Shown in pieces: positions 1 through 9,419 of a DNA stretch of 64,000 bases. Position 1 is the first letter of the stretch. Each line of letters begins with the position of its first letter. A program made the translations under genes and the position numbers. The stretch is from Physcomitrium patens (lineage: Eukaryota > Streptophyta > Bryopsida > Funariales > Funariaceae), in assembly GCF_000002425.4 (NCBI RefSeq), contig NC_037270.1:14464307-14528306 (forward strand), written 5' to 3'. A model generated the notes under the pieces. The model saw only the letters and a list, made by a program, of their open reading frames with translations, did no database searches and had not been told where the DNA came from.

Positions 1-2
1 TG

Positions 3-1052
3 GACTTCATTATGGACCTGCTATCATCGAACTTATTTGACAACATCTTTGTCGTGGTAGATCGGCTTACAAAGATGGCACACTTTGTCCCTTGCAAGAA
101 GACATCGTCCAGTGAAGTCACAGTAAGGCTCTTTCTCAATAATGTGTATCGATATCATAGACTACCAGATGATATCATATCAGATCGAGGAATCCAATTC
201 GTATCAAAGTTTTGGAGATCTCTCTTTGAGATACTGAAGGTGGATATCAAGCTTTCTTCGACTTTTCATCCTCAAACTGACGGCCAAATGGAACGGGTGA
301 ACCAAGTCTTGGAACAATATTTACAATGCAGCATCAACTATCAGCAAGACGATTAGACCACATATCTGTCGCTAGCTGAATTTGCATATAACAATACCAT
401 CCATGCGTCAACTCAATACACACCATTCTTTTCCGACTATGGGTATCATCCGAAGCTTGATTTATTGAGTCTATCAACAAATAACAATCCAGCAGCTGAA
501 GGATTTGTAAAACAACTATCAGAGCTTCAAAATATATTGAAGCTTCAATTACAATCCACTCAAGAATCCTACAAGGCATCTGCAGATAGATTTCGAAATC
601 AAGCACCTACTTTCAAAATTGGAGATAAAGCATGGCTTCTTTGATGGAATATCAAGACCAAGCGATCATGTGATAAGCTGGACTATCAAAGATTGAGACC
701 ATTTATCATCCAGAAGTAAATCAATCCAATGGCGTACCGTCTGGAATTATCGACTTCTATGAAGGTACATCCAATCTTTCATGTTTCTTTGTTGGAGCCT
801 TATCGAGAGTCGTCTTTTTCTAGAAGAGTGCAATGTCCGCCATCTAGTATTGAGATCGAGAACCACGAGGAATACGAGGTTGAAAAGGTACTAGATTCAC
901 GACGAAGGTGGGGCAAGTTGGAGTATCTTGTTCATTGGTGCGGCTATGGCATTAATGAACAAACGTGGGAGCTAGCTGAAAATCTTACCAATGCGCCGCA
1001 AAAGGTAGAGGAGTTTCATCAACAACATCCTCATAAACCTAAGCCGGTTTGA
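3..1052 (+). pseudogene. Ty3/gypsy chromovirus G1: integrase core, integrase C-terminus and chromodomain (5' truncated by window edge)
   Basis: One frame runs from the window edge to the TGA at 1050-1052. It starts in the integrase core; the SDRG aspartate and the glutamate of ERVNQ are 35 residues apart, the D35E spacing of retroviral-type integrases. A C-terminal stretch (about 560-800) ends in HVSLLEPY, followed by a chromodomain at about 880-1040 with the aromatic residues of YLVHWCGY and TWE. Such chromodomains steer insertion toward modified chromatin in Ty3 chromoviruses. Three in-frame stops (TAG 354, TGA 642, TAA 717) sit where relatives have Trp, Arg and Gln-like codons, all explicable as C-to-T or G-to-A changes. 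gag, protease, RT and the 5' LTR would lie left of the window. Non-functional copy; family assignment is firm. Confidence 0.93.
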
Positions 1053-1189
1053 CGATAGCTTCCTTCTAAAGCTTGCTCATCCAAGAATATAAGAAAGAGG
1101 GAGAGCACCACCAAAATTCGCAGTTGATATAGTTATTTTTTCCAAGATAAAGTAGAATTTTTTCAGTAGCTATAGTTTGGTCTTTTGAT

Positions 1190-1516
1190 ATGGATAGCCA
1201 AGAAATAGATACTATGCCAGTCAAATTATCTCAACCGACTAGCTCACGAAGGTGACCCCGAGATGAAGAACCACCTACACCACGACGAAGATGAAGGATA
1301 CTGAGTAACCGATCACTGGTGATTGTATTCGAGTTTGAGCCTGCTTACGATAGTCAGCCAAAACGTGTGTTTACAGGACAATTTCACAATGAGGACACAG
1401 AAGTTCATGCTTGGTCAGAAGTTGAAGGAGTGGGCCACTACCATTGGCTTCAAGGACCGATGAACCACTTGTCTCATGAACAACAGTTGGAGTTCATATC
1501 AAACGTTATGCGATAG
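1190..1516 (+). pseudogene. Extra 3' ORF ('ORF3') of chromovirus G1
   Basis: A separate frame of about 108 codons begins at the ATG at 1190, 137 bases after the chromodomain stop, and ends at the TAG at 1514-1516. It is in a different frame from pol. The first half is polar and rich in Pro and Arg, with two in-frame TGA codons at about 1253 and 1292. The C-terminal 60 residues are uninterrupted and carry VFTGQF, an AWS, then YHWLQGPMNHL and EQ. The same pattern recurs in the ORFs at 46577-46999, 31266-31690, 62185-62613 and 1891-2142, each between chromodomain and PPT. I do not recognise the family. An envelope-like or chromatin-related accessory role is only speculation. Confidence 0.6.
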
Positions 1517-1576
1517 ATCTTCATTTTCTTGCATTCGTACTGATTAACAACAACATTACTTCTCAGAGACCTCGAA

Positions 1577-1590
1577 GCTAAAGGAGGGGG
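1577..1590 (+). other. Polypurine tract of chromovirus G1
   Basis: A purine-only run ending in six G residues lies immediately before the LTR. In LTR retrotransposons this is the plus-strand priming site left by RNase H. Position between ORF3 and the LTR fits. Confidence 0.75.
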
Positions 1591-1593
1591 TGA

Positions 1594-1890
1594 TGTTAGG
1601 GACATAGTCCTTAGAACCTTGTAGAGACAAGTTTCTAGAACCTTCTAGAAGCAAGTCTCTGAAACCTTCTAGAAGCTTCTTAGTTGGTAGAAGTTGCTTG
1701 AGAAGCTTTCTAAATAGGAGTATATATTGGAATCGAGGCTGAAGAGTTCTTCAGTCTCAACAACACATTTCTTGGAGCTCTAGCTCACCTCTCTGGTGTT
1801 ATTCTTGTATTCATCTGATTAATCTAGTTCTTGCCAGTTCTTCTTGAACTTCTTGTTAGATCTCGAGCGTGTATTTCTGTGTCCGTGACA
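1594..1890 (+). repeat. 3' LTR of chromovirus G1
   Basis: About 297 bp starting TGTTAGGG after the PPT and ending GTGACA, with TG...CA ends (a start at 1591 is also possible). A TATATATT box at about 1722 and a downstream stretch that would be R/U5 suit a Pol II LTR promoter. Three short repeats of the type AGAACCTT/GTAGA lie near the 5' end (about 1610-1690). The sequence after 1890 is the interior of another element, so G1 probably inserted there; the expected 5-bp target duplicate cannot be checked because the 5' end is outside the window. Confidence 0.8.
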
Positions 1891-2142
1891 TAGATATGAC
1901 TCTTGATAATGTTATGAATATTTTATTTGAAGGAAGTTACAAAGGTTTTATAAATGATCAAATCATAAGATGATCTTCCCACCTTGAAATAGAACATTAT
2001 TAATAGTTGAAAAGATCTATCAACTACCTTTGAAGAAAACAAAGATTAGAATGCATGATAAATGTAATTTATCACATCTTAGACTTCCTCAATATATAAT
2101 CATTGTTCCTTTATTGAACTCGTTCTTAGAAGGAAGAAATAA
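1891..2142 (+). pseudogene. Tail of a second chromovirus: ORF3 remnant and PPT
   Basis: Read in frame from about 1892, this encodes the C-terminal part of the same extra ORF as 46577-46999, including ILFEGSYKG, S-S, and INYL, ending at FLNI and a stop. There are in-frame stops; the W of the WSS block reads as TGA here but is intact in the copy at 31480. A purine tract (AGAAGGAAGAAA, 2128-2139) follows and then TATTATAG, the decayed LTR start (TGTTATAG at 31732 in the sister copy). The 5' part of this element is cut off by the G1 insertion at 1890. Confidence 0.7.
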
Positions 2143-2990
2143 TATTATAGATATATATCTATTGTAATTGTTATCTAGGTAATAATTGTCACTTATTACC
2201 CTTAGGTTGCATGTGTTGACTTCAAAATCCAATATCTCCTTCAATCCAACTTAGAATCCAGCAAGCAATATACAAAAAGTGTAGCTGCAAAAGTGTTCTC
2301 TACAATCACAGTCATCATTAATCAATTGCTTGCTGTACATGTGCATTATGTCAAAAAGAGTGACAGTAGCTTCCAAATCAACACCTTAACTTTGAGAGCC
2401 TATATCTCCTTCATATAAACTCCAAATCATCCAAGATTTGTACCAAAACCATAGCCAAAAACCTAAACTTACTGATTGTAGACTTCAAAGCTCGAATGGC
2501 TCCAAAAAACTAATCCTAATCTCTAATATGGCCTCAGGCAGCCTCCTCAAAGCCTATTGGTCATGATTTTTGACCAATAGGAATGGAGATTTTCATCATC
2601 CATCTCCATTCATCTATATGGATGCCCTAAACTCTCTTTTTGCTACCAAAACCCTTCTTCAATCCTTTTTCTTATAAGATTTACATAATTTATGCTCTAA
2701 ACACCAAATAAAGAACCAAAATAAGTTTTCAAAGGTCACCAATGTCTAACAAAGGTGACTCTAAATATTTAGAAGTTACTATCAACAAAAACCAATCTTA
2801 AAAGCCACTATCAAAAGAAATTAAAGATATACAAATTCTAATAGTAATCCTTTTAAACAACCTCTTTTTAAATTAATAATTTAATCACATTCTACAACCA
2901 ACTAAAATCTACTAACATAACTCTCACCATATTACTTAGTAAACTATATGTTAAGTACATAGTTATATTATTTTCATATAGCAGCCAAAC
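2143..2990 (-). repeat. Chromovirus LTR start fused to an antisense fragment of the 1.25-kb M/P-type LTR
   Basis: The first 100 bases continue the chromovirus LTR. From about 2241 the sequence resembles, in antisense, the middle and 5' half of the LTR at 26849-28127 and, in the same orientation, the LTR at 12653-13901: shared blocks include GTGTAGC, the run around 2385-2440, the CTATTGG...CCAATAGG hairpin and the CATTCATC box. Positions 1891-2866 are repeated at 31480-32456 with the same internal junction. The end beyond 2866 is uncertain. Confidence 0.65.
2553..2581. repeat. Perfect 11-bp hairpin inside the LTR fragment
   Basis: Arms 2553-2563 and 2571-2581 are exact inverted complements (CCTATTGGTCA / TGACCAATAGG) around a 7-base loop. 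The hairpin is kept identically at 32143-32171 and in degenerate form in the LTRs at 12653-13901 and 26849-28127. Confidence 0.7.
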
Positions 2991-3379
2991 TACAACATCA
3001 AATCATGTTAGGTTCTTTTCCATCACTATGATCTACTTTAAGGAAGGTAAAATTTTAACCTCTATTTTAAAGTATCCAATCAATATGCTTACATATGTAC
3101 TTCTAATGCAAAATAAGTCATCACAATTTTGTTCTTATTTCATTTTTCACAAGGTTTAAGCCATGAATTCCACTTCTTGGAATCTCCTGCTAAGCTATAA
3201 TAACATGAACACACTTCAAAAAATGTCAATTAATAAGCTCTAAAAGTGAGGCATATAATTTCAAACCCATGCATAAGAAGTATTCTGGAAACAAATTCGG
3301 AATTGGATCAATAAAACTAAATTCCAAATTTAGATCATGTGGAAAACATCATCTCTTGATCTCCTCCAATATCAAAACA
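2991..3379. other. AT-rich spacer, no gene seen
   Basis: No coding frame of note, no recognisable element. Probably intergenic DNA 3' of the kelch-like gene. Confidence 0.5.
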
Positions 3380-3550
3380 GAAGACCAATAAAACAAACGA
3401 GCAAACCGCCTTTATTCAACTAGTAGGTTAATTGCCAATGATTTGCTCATACACACAGTGAAAAAATATAAAAATAACAATAACACCTTCGGACACATGA
3501 GGTGAAATCCTCCCCACGAACACAACGAATTCGAAGAGTTTCATAGTTTC
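3380..3550. repeat. Left copy of a direct repeat flanking the kelch-like gene
   Basis: This stretch is repeated at about 4999-5195. Shared blocks include ACAAACGAGCAA, CAACTAGTAG, the run CTTCGGACACATGAGGTGAA and the ACAACGAATT box. In this copy the repeat is the 3' flank of the kelch-like gene, so it marks a local tandem duplication. Confidence 0.8.
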
Positions 3551-3570
3551 TTACCCATGTTGTCAGTGTT

Positions 3571-4754
3571 CTATGATAGGTGTATATCATGACTTGCTAC
3601 CTTGAAGGACCTACCAGGACTTACTTGGTTCGAATCACCAAGCATTTTCCGCTTTGAGCTTTTTTTAAGTTCTGGAACTGATACCCCAAAGCTTGGTTCA
3701 AAGGCGTATCCAACAGGGTTCAGACTCCAAAACCTGACTGCATCGCGCAATGGAGGAGGTTCAGGTAACGACTCGTAATTATTAGGGTCGATTAGGCCCT
3801 CCACCATTTCATACACTACCCAGTCCTCTCGATTGTATTGTAGATACAGAGCTTGTTCTAATTGATTGGCACGCATGTGAATTCAGGATACACCAGCAGG
3901 GCTCGTTTTCCTTCCCTCTGACGCACCAGTTTCCTTGTCCACGTAAATCCTCCTTCTTTCTCCAAGTCCAGTCTGTCAATGCAATGTGTGACTTTCCCAA
4001 TCGCCTCTTGTTCAGTGAAAAGATAGATTACGTCGTCGCACTTCACAAGCTGGGCAGTGGCAAAGTGGATTGTCGCCTCTGGGTTGCCATCCGGAGGGAC
4101 ACGAAGATAGGAGCAGGTCCAGTTTTGTCGCCACTTCCCCTTGACTACATCCAATGCCAGAATCCCTTTATTTCCATTACCCATAAACCCTGTAAGCAGC
4201 AACACATTCTGGCTCTCACAATATACTCCAGTCTGGTAGTCATTCAGTGAGAAGTATGCCCCTGGAACATCCTCAAGCACTTCCCAATTTCCCTTGGAAG
4301 AGCAATAAACTTCTGTTTTCCTAGAGAGATGCTCTGAACCAACTGCTGCACTGCCGACCGCTATTACTCGAAAGGTTGACTCGCAGATGGTTTTCCTGGT
4401 TTCGGTCACATGCAGTGAAAGGACGACAGGGTGACGAGGGATTATCAAATCGGGTAATGGGTACACTTCGCCAGTCAATGGGTTGGTGACCAACAGCTTC
4501 TCGGATTCAAGGGCGTTACTCACATTCATGCAAAATAAACCAACATGCCCAGCAACCAGAAAGTCCTTGAACAGGTCGGGATCCGGAATTGGAATCAGAC
4601 TTCTCAGTGGTGGTAACGTCTTCCATTTTCTACACAGGTTGTCCAATCCTAATATGTGCCACTGCCCTTTCTCCACAAAGAATACCAAAGGACTTAAATG
4701 GCCCTCTACGGGGCAAACATCCGCGGGAAGATTCATCGGAGCCAGAACAGACAC
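3571..4754 (-). pseudogene. F-box/kelch-like (kelch beta-propeller) gene, frameshifted and lacking an F-box
   Basis: The minus-strand frame from 4754 (first ATG at 4736) to 3858 encodes about 290 residues resembling the kelch propeller of plant F-box/kelch proteins: KWKTLPPL, a TNPLTGEVYPLP blade, an EVYCSS..WEVLEDVP blade, then ILALDVVKGKW and a C-terminal blade. Near 3880 the natural continuation moves into another frame (3876-3571), which supplies a further 101 residues including a YAFEPSFGVS ending like those I associate with this family. An in-frame TGA at 4779-4781 precedes the start and no F-box (about 45 residues, LPxDL-type) is visible upstream. So the gene is either a pseudogene or has a missed 5' exon plus a sequencing indel. 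In the family the F-box binds SKP1 of SCF ubiquitin ligases and the propeller binds substrate. Confidence 0.72.
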
Positions 4755-4998
4755 CGTGCTCAGAAATACATACTTCAGTCAACGCCGAAAATCTAAGCTC
4801 CAAGTCCCGCTACTATGCCCGCTTCGTATTTCGCTCTGTTCCCTTGCAATTTCTCTCGACCGATTATTAGCCACATGAGTGACAACGCAGCGTTTAAAAG
4901 CTTCCGATTGATCCCACTGCACTGTTCTCTGAAACGACGCGTCAACGATTCCCCAACAAAGTTTTGCGTGTCTCTAGGTCACTTCCAATATCAGTTTA

Positions 4999-5195
4999 GG
5001 AGATCAATACAACAAACGAGCAATTCCCTTTATGCAACTAGTAGATTGATTGCGAACAATTGCACGATTTGCACCTACGCACAGAGCAAAAAAAACCTAA
5101 AAATAACAATAACATCTTCGGACACATGAGGTGAAATCCGCACTACGAACATAACGAACACAACGAATTGGGAAGGTTCCATAGTTCATTATATA
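4999..5195. repeat. Right copy of the direct repeat flanking the kelch-like gene
   Basis: Diverged duplicate of 3380-3550 in the same orientation, slightly longer because of small insertions. It is followed directly by a fragment of the kelch-like gene rather than by its 3' end. Confidence 0.8.
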
Positions 5196-5202
5196 GTCAG
5201 GG

Positions 5203-5256
5203 CATCTCAGTGGCGGCAACGTCCACCAATCACACAGGCTGTCAAACCCTAGTATG
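5203..5256 (-). pseudogene. Short fragment of a second kelch-like gene copy
   Basis: The minus strand reads approximately ILGFDSLCD followed by TLPPL, corresponding to the ILGLDNLCRKWKTLPPL region of the gene at 4602-4660. It sits immediately after the duplicated 3' flank, so about 1 kb of the duplicate (most of the propeller) has been deleted. Confidence 0.7.
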
Positions 5257-5269
5257 AAAAATTTATGGA

Positions 5270-6240
5270 GTTGTGCATCTATGAATCTAAATTCAATCTT
5301 ACAATTAGATCAAAGATTTTTGAAATCCAACAAGGTAAGAGTCATCGAATTTTGATTCTAAGGATTAGTAAGAATGTCTTTGAACTTGAATACTCTACCA
5401 ACTAGATTGAAGCAAATTTTTTGTGAGCAGATTGTGAACTTAGTTTTTAACAATTTTGATAATTTTGAGAGTGCAAGTAAATGGTTTGATAGGAAGTTAT
5501 TGTTGTTAAAAGATCAACATTAAGGTTGAAGGAGCATGATTGACATCCAAGCAATTAAAGAGCTATTTCTCCTATTTAGTAAGTTGGATTCTACTTTAAA
5601 TTGTTTTGCTTATTATTAACTATTAGATTACAATTTGTAAAAAAACATAAGAAAGATCAATAATTTAATTGATAGTTATTGAGGTTTTAAGACTATCTTA
5701 GAATTGATTATGATTAGTTATGTTTTTTATATAGTTTCATTAAGATTTGTAGAATAACTTTAGGGCTTCATTAAGATTTATTAAGATTTTTTAGATTTTA
5801 TTAGGATTTTATTATGATTTATTTATTTTTGATAGGATTATCAAGGTTTTTTTGGATTTTATTAGGATATTTTAAAGATTTATAAAGAGATTATTTAAGG
5901 ATTTTTTATAACTTTATTAAAATTATTTTTTAGGATTTCTTTCGGATTTTTTTGTAAATTTTTTAGGATGTTTGTTTTAAATTTTCTTTAAGGTTTTTTT
6001 AAGGTTTTTTTATGATTTTTTTATGGATTCTTTAATATTTTTTTAGAAAATTTTTAATATTATTTATAAGTTTTTTATTTTTATAAATTATCTAATGATT
6101 TTTTTAGAATTTCTTTAAGATTCTTTAGAATTTGATTAAAATTTAACTATAATTGTTAAGGTTCAATTAAGACTTTTTTAAAAATTTATTATGATTATTT
6201 GGTTCTTTTTTAGTTACAAATATAATTTACATTCTACATC
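5270..6240 (+). repeat. Dispersed repeat family R, copy 1
   Basis: AT-rich, non-coding. The order of blocks (AATTTTGA..., a gattgaagcaaa block, a reads-through block ending in TGCTTATTATT, then a long tail of degenerate GATTTATTAGGATTTT units at 5760-6180) is shared with 37640-39200 and 42610-44060. Element type unknown; it could be the LTR or untranslated part of an unidentified retroelement. Confidence 0.55.
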
Positions 6241-6263
6241 CAAATGTCCAATATAGTATTAGA

Positions 6264-6960
6264 TTAGTTTTCACATAACAAAATAATGCTGCTATCATGA
6301 TCTACCTTGGTCTCAAGAATCCATTTTGTTGAAAAAAGTTTTTCATTTTCAAGGGATAAATCAAATTTCCATATGCTATTGTGCTCATATGCATTCATTT
6401 CAATATGCGCGACTTCTCTCCACCTATTATTGGCCATGGCTTCATCAAAACAAACTTCACTAGAAGAATCAATAATTAGAGTTATGATACATATTATATT
6501 AATAAAAAAATACATATAAATGATAATCAAGCAATTTATGAGAATTGGATGTAATCCATGTAGATGGTGGCTTAGATAGAAGAAGAATTTTGGCATGTTC
6601 AAGCTACTAAGGGAAACCTAAATCTAAGCCATATTTAAAAAATTGAGCTCAACATTAGCTTTGTTAATGACAAGACTATCAAAATTATTTTTTCTATCAA
6701 ACCTAAGTAGAGACACTTTTGACTCTATAACTTATTGATTCTCTATTTTTATTTATTGGTCCTCAATCCCTATATGATTCTTCTCTTAATAAATAATTAA
6801 TTTTAAAAAAGATTCATCAAACGGTTAAGTAGCAACATCATTCAAAGAAAATAGATCAAGATTGCTTTTTGGTTGAGGTGAAAAAATACTAAACATACTT
6901 GAAAGAGATTCATCAATAATAATGTTATGATTAGTAAGGATTTGGTATTTGGAGGAATCA
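6264..6960 (-). pseudogene. Ty1/copia reverse transcriptase N-terminal remnant
   Basis: On the minus strand about 6480-6290 encodes the start of a copia-type RT (FDEAMANNRWREVAHIEM, then a W-K..L and TKWILETK), the segment in which the template-binding fingers begin. The region up to about 6960 is compatible with the degenerate linker between integrase and RT. The rest of RT is absent. The frame is open for about 110 codons only. Confidence 0.65.
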
Positions 6961-6992
6961 AAGCATTACTTGGCTTTGCTTTGAGAGTCTAA

Positions 6993-7157
6993 TGTTGGAT
7001 ATTATGAAAGTCACTTTAGTTTAGATTATGTTATTCTTATTTTGTTAGCTATATGTTATAGTATAGGTTGAGAATAAAATAAAATAAAATAACTATAGAA
7101 TATATTAATACTATGCAATACAAAAAGTTTGTTATTGCAAAATAAGAGTTAATAGAT

Positions 7158-7190
<33 letters not shown>

Positions 7191-7227
7191 TATATATAGA
7201 AGTTATTGTATTTATAAAAGAGAGAAG

Positions 7228-7258
<31 letters not shown>

Positions 7259-7301
7259 TGACAAAAATGAAAGAAGTGTAATCTCTTAGAAATTTTCAAC
7301 C
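6993..7301 (+). repeat. 5' LTR of copia element 1
   Basis: Starts TGTTGGATATT and matches the segment from 10306: both have TTAGTTTA(G/A)ATTA, ATTCTTAT, a TTTGTTATT(G/T) block, two (TA)n runs separated by a short spacer, and GAAATT(T/G)T(C/T)AAC at the end. The two (TA)n tracts are at 7160-7188 and 7228-7258. Confidence 0.75.
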
Positions 7302-7313
7302 TGATATTAGAGC
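7302..7313 (+). other. Primer-binding site of copia element 1
   Basis: TGATATTAGAGC directly after the LTR resembles the complement of the initiator Met-tRNA 3' end that primes most plant copia elements, with two substitutions. Confidence 0.6.
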
Positions 7314-7499
7314 AAGTGAAGGAGAGAGTTCATTTTTTGAGTAGATAAAGCATTAATTATTAAATAAAACATGTTCTTAAGATACATGCATGAGTAAATA
7401 TTCTATTTTGAAAATAGTTCTATAGCTTTAATCTGAAAGTAGAAGCTAGTAAGAACATCATAATCATGATAAATTGTGTCAAGTTTTTTTAGAAAAAGA

Positions 7500-8270
7500 C
7501 TTGAAAAATGACTGTGAATGAGCCAAGTGGGCATTTCTTCCTTGAAGTGGCTAACAAAATCATTAAAGACAAAAAATTATAATTCATAGCAGTCAAGAAT
7601 AAAATCCATTCTTATCAAAGAGAGTTTGTAGAAGTTAAGAAAGAACCTAAAAGCTTCCTTGTATTAATTGGAAACAAGCACTGTATGGCTACAATACTTC
7701 AAAGAAAAAAATAGAGCCTATTTAGGAATACTAGTATTTGTTAGTAATAAACTTGTTGATATAGTAATAAAAAAAATAAGATCCTATTGATACATTGAAA
7801 TCTCTTAAGAAGATTTATCAAAATAGAAATAAATTATAAATTATATAGTTAAATTAATAGTTCTTTTTATTGGAATCATAGAAAGAAGAAAATATTAAAG
7901 AATATGTTAGATTAGTAATGAAATACAAGAACAAGCTAGTCATATTAAGAAAATTCCTTTTAAGAAAAATATATGTGAACTTATTTCTAAATGGATTGTA
8001 AAGAAGTGATAATATGATGGTTCAATTGATTAACAACTCAATTCTTCTACTAAATTTTGATAAACGTATAACAAAGATGCTAAATGAGGCAAAACAACTC
8101 AACATACAAGCACAATATATAGGTGAGATTGAAGAAATAAATAATATTACAAATTGAAGTTGTAGACAAAGACAAGGTTGCAAAAAAATAGATCAACAAA
8201 GATATGGTGGCAAGAAAAGAAATAGAAGAAAATCTTCTTTAATATTTTTATCATCTAATATATATACATG
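7500..8270 (+). pseudogene. copia element 1: gag remnant
   Basis: Broken plus-strand frames resemble copia gag: a DTLKSLKKIYQ-type block at about 7790, an EENIKEYVRLVMKYKNKL block near 7890, and a basic tail near 8170-8230 (RQRQGCKK, GGKKRNRRK). No intact CCHC knuckle is left. Many stops. Confidence 0.55.
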
Positions 8271-8289
8271 TGTTTTAATAAATAAAATA

Positions 8290-8510
8290 ATTTTTTAAAT
8301 ATTTTCTATATAATCAATTAATAATAAATTTTTGGTCATAGATGATGAATATAAAATATTTCTTATTTTTATTTTATCACAATTAGTTTTCAAATTGACA
8401 TCTCTTTTGTCCTTAATTCCATATATTTCATTTTTTATAGTAGTGACATTCTTGCTAATCATCTCTCTGATATTTGTAATAGAGTTTCTTTTTCTTGTCA
8501 TATAAATGCT
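8290..8510 (-). pseudogene. copia protease/integrase linker lying in reverse orientation inside copia element 1
   Basis: Here the minus strand, not the plus strand, is open, reading NCDKIKIRNILYSSSMTKNLL, which resembles the block between copia protease and integrase (I-x-N-V-L-Y..M-x-K-N-L-L). Flanking gag and integrase parts are on the plus strand, so this piece has been inverted or comes from another copy. Confidence 0.55.
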
Positions 8511-8579
8511 ACAATTGATATTTGTGTGTCAGTCTTGTAGTTTCTAAAATTCAACTAGAATTACTTTTAATTGATCTAA

Positions 8580-9169
8580 CTCCTCCAAGCTTTCTTTATC
8601 CTTGCTGATTTAATGAAATCCATGAAAATTACATCTTTACATGGATTAAGATTCATAGAAGTTTGCATTAATGACAAAACTTGTAAGAAATAGATGTACT
8701 TTTTAAAAACAAAGGATGAAACCTTTAAAAAATTCAAGCAATTTAAAGCTATGATGGAGGTAAAGACAAATTAAAAAATAGAAGTACTAAAGACAAATAG
8801 AGGGAAAAAATTCTCATTTACAACATTCATAAACTATTACAAAGTAAATAGAATCAAAAGGCAATTAATGCAAGCAAGAATTCTTGATTAGAATAGTATA
8901 TTAGAGTGTAGAAATAGAAAAATTATTGAAAAAGAAAAAAACTTGCAATATAAAGTAAAATTATGTATATATCTATAGCTGGAAATTATGAATACAACAA
9001 ACTATCTTATAAAAGAGGACCTACAAGAGCTAACAAAGACCAAACATTGAAAGAAAGATGGGAAAAGAAGAAATTATCAATTCACCATTTGAAAATTATT
9101 AGATGTTTGGCCTATATACATGTGCTTAAGAAGATAGGTCTAAGTTTTACTTTGAAAAATTTGAAATAA
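8580..9169 (+). pseudogene. copia element 1: integrase remnant
   Basis: Plus-strand reading gives DLMKSMKITSLHGLRF, then YFLKTKDETFKKFKQFK and VLKTNRGKKFS, the two Asp-containing blocks of copia integrase (the second reads N-R-G where an Asp-N-G is usual). The frame at 8963-9169 carries LSYKRGPTRANKDQT and HHLKIIRCLAYIHV, the C-terminal GKxP-type region. Several stops. Confidence 0.7.
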
Positions 9170-9419
9170 ATTAATTTGGAATATGACAATAGAAACTAAG
9201 TTTACAAGCTTTATTTTCCATCAAAAAGATAGATTATTCTTAATAGAAAAAAATACATCTTTAATAATAGGATTTATTTATATACCAAACATAATTTTTT
9301 TAATAAAGAAAAAATCCAAATATAGCATGAATAAAATATATTTATAAAGATTGAAGAGAATTAACAAACCAAATATTTTTAATACAAGATTATATTTGGA
9401 TAGTTGAAAGTAGTGAAGT

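Noticed and set aside
4483-5129. Overlapping plus-strand frames opposite the kelch-like gene
   Set aside because: They are antisense shadows of the kelch frame and carry no recognisable motif.
7049-7264. Frames made of Tyr/Ile repeats, also at 10442-10645 and 37515-37763
   Set aside because: They translate (TA)n microsatellites.
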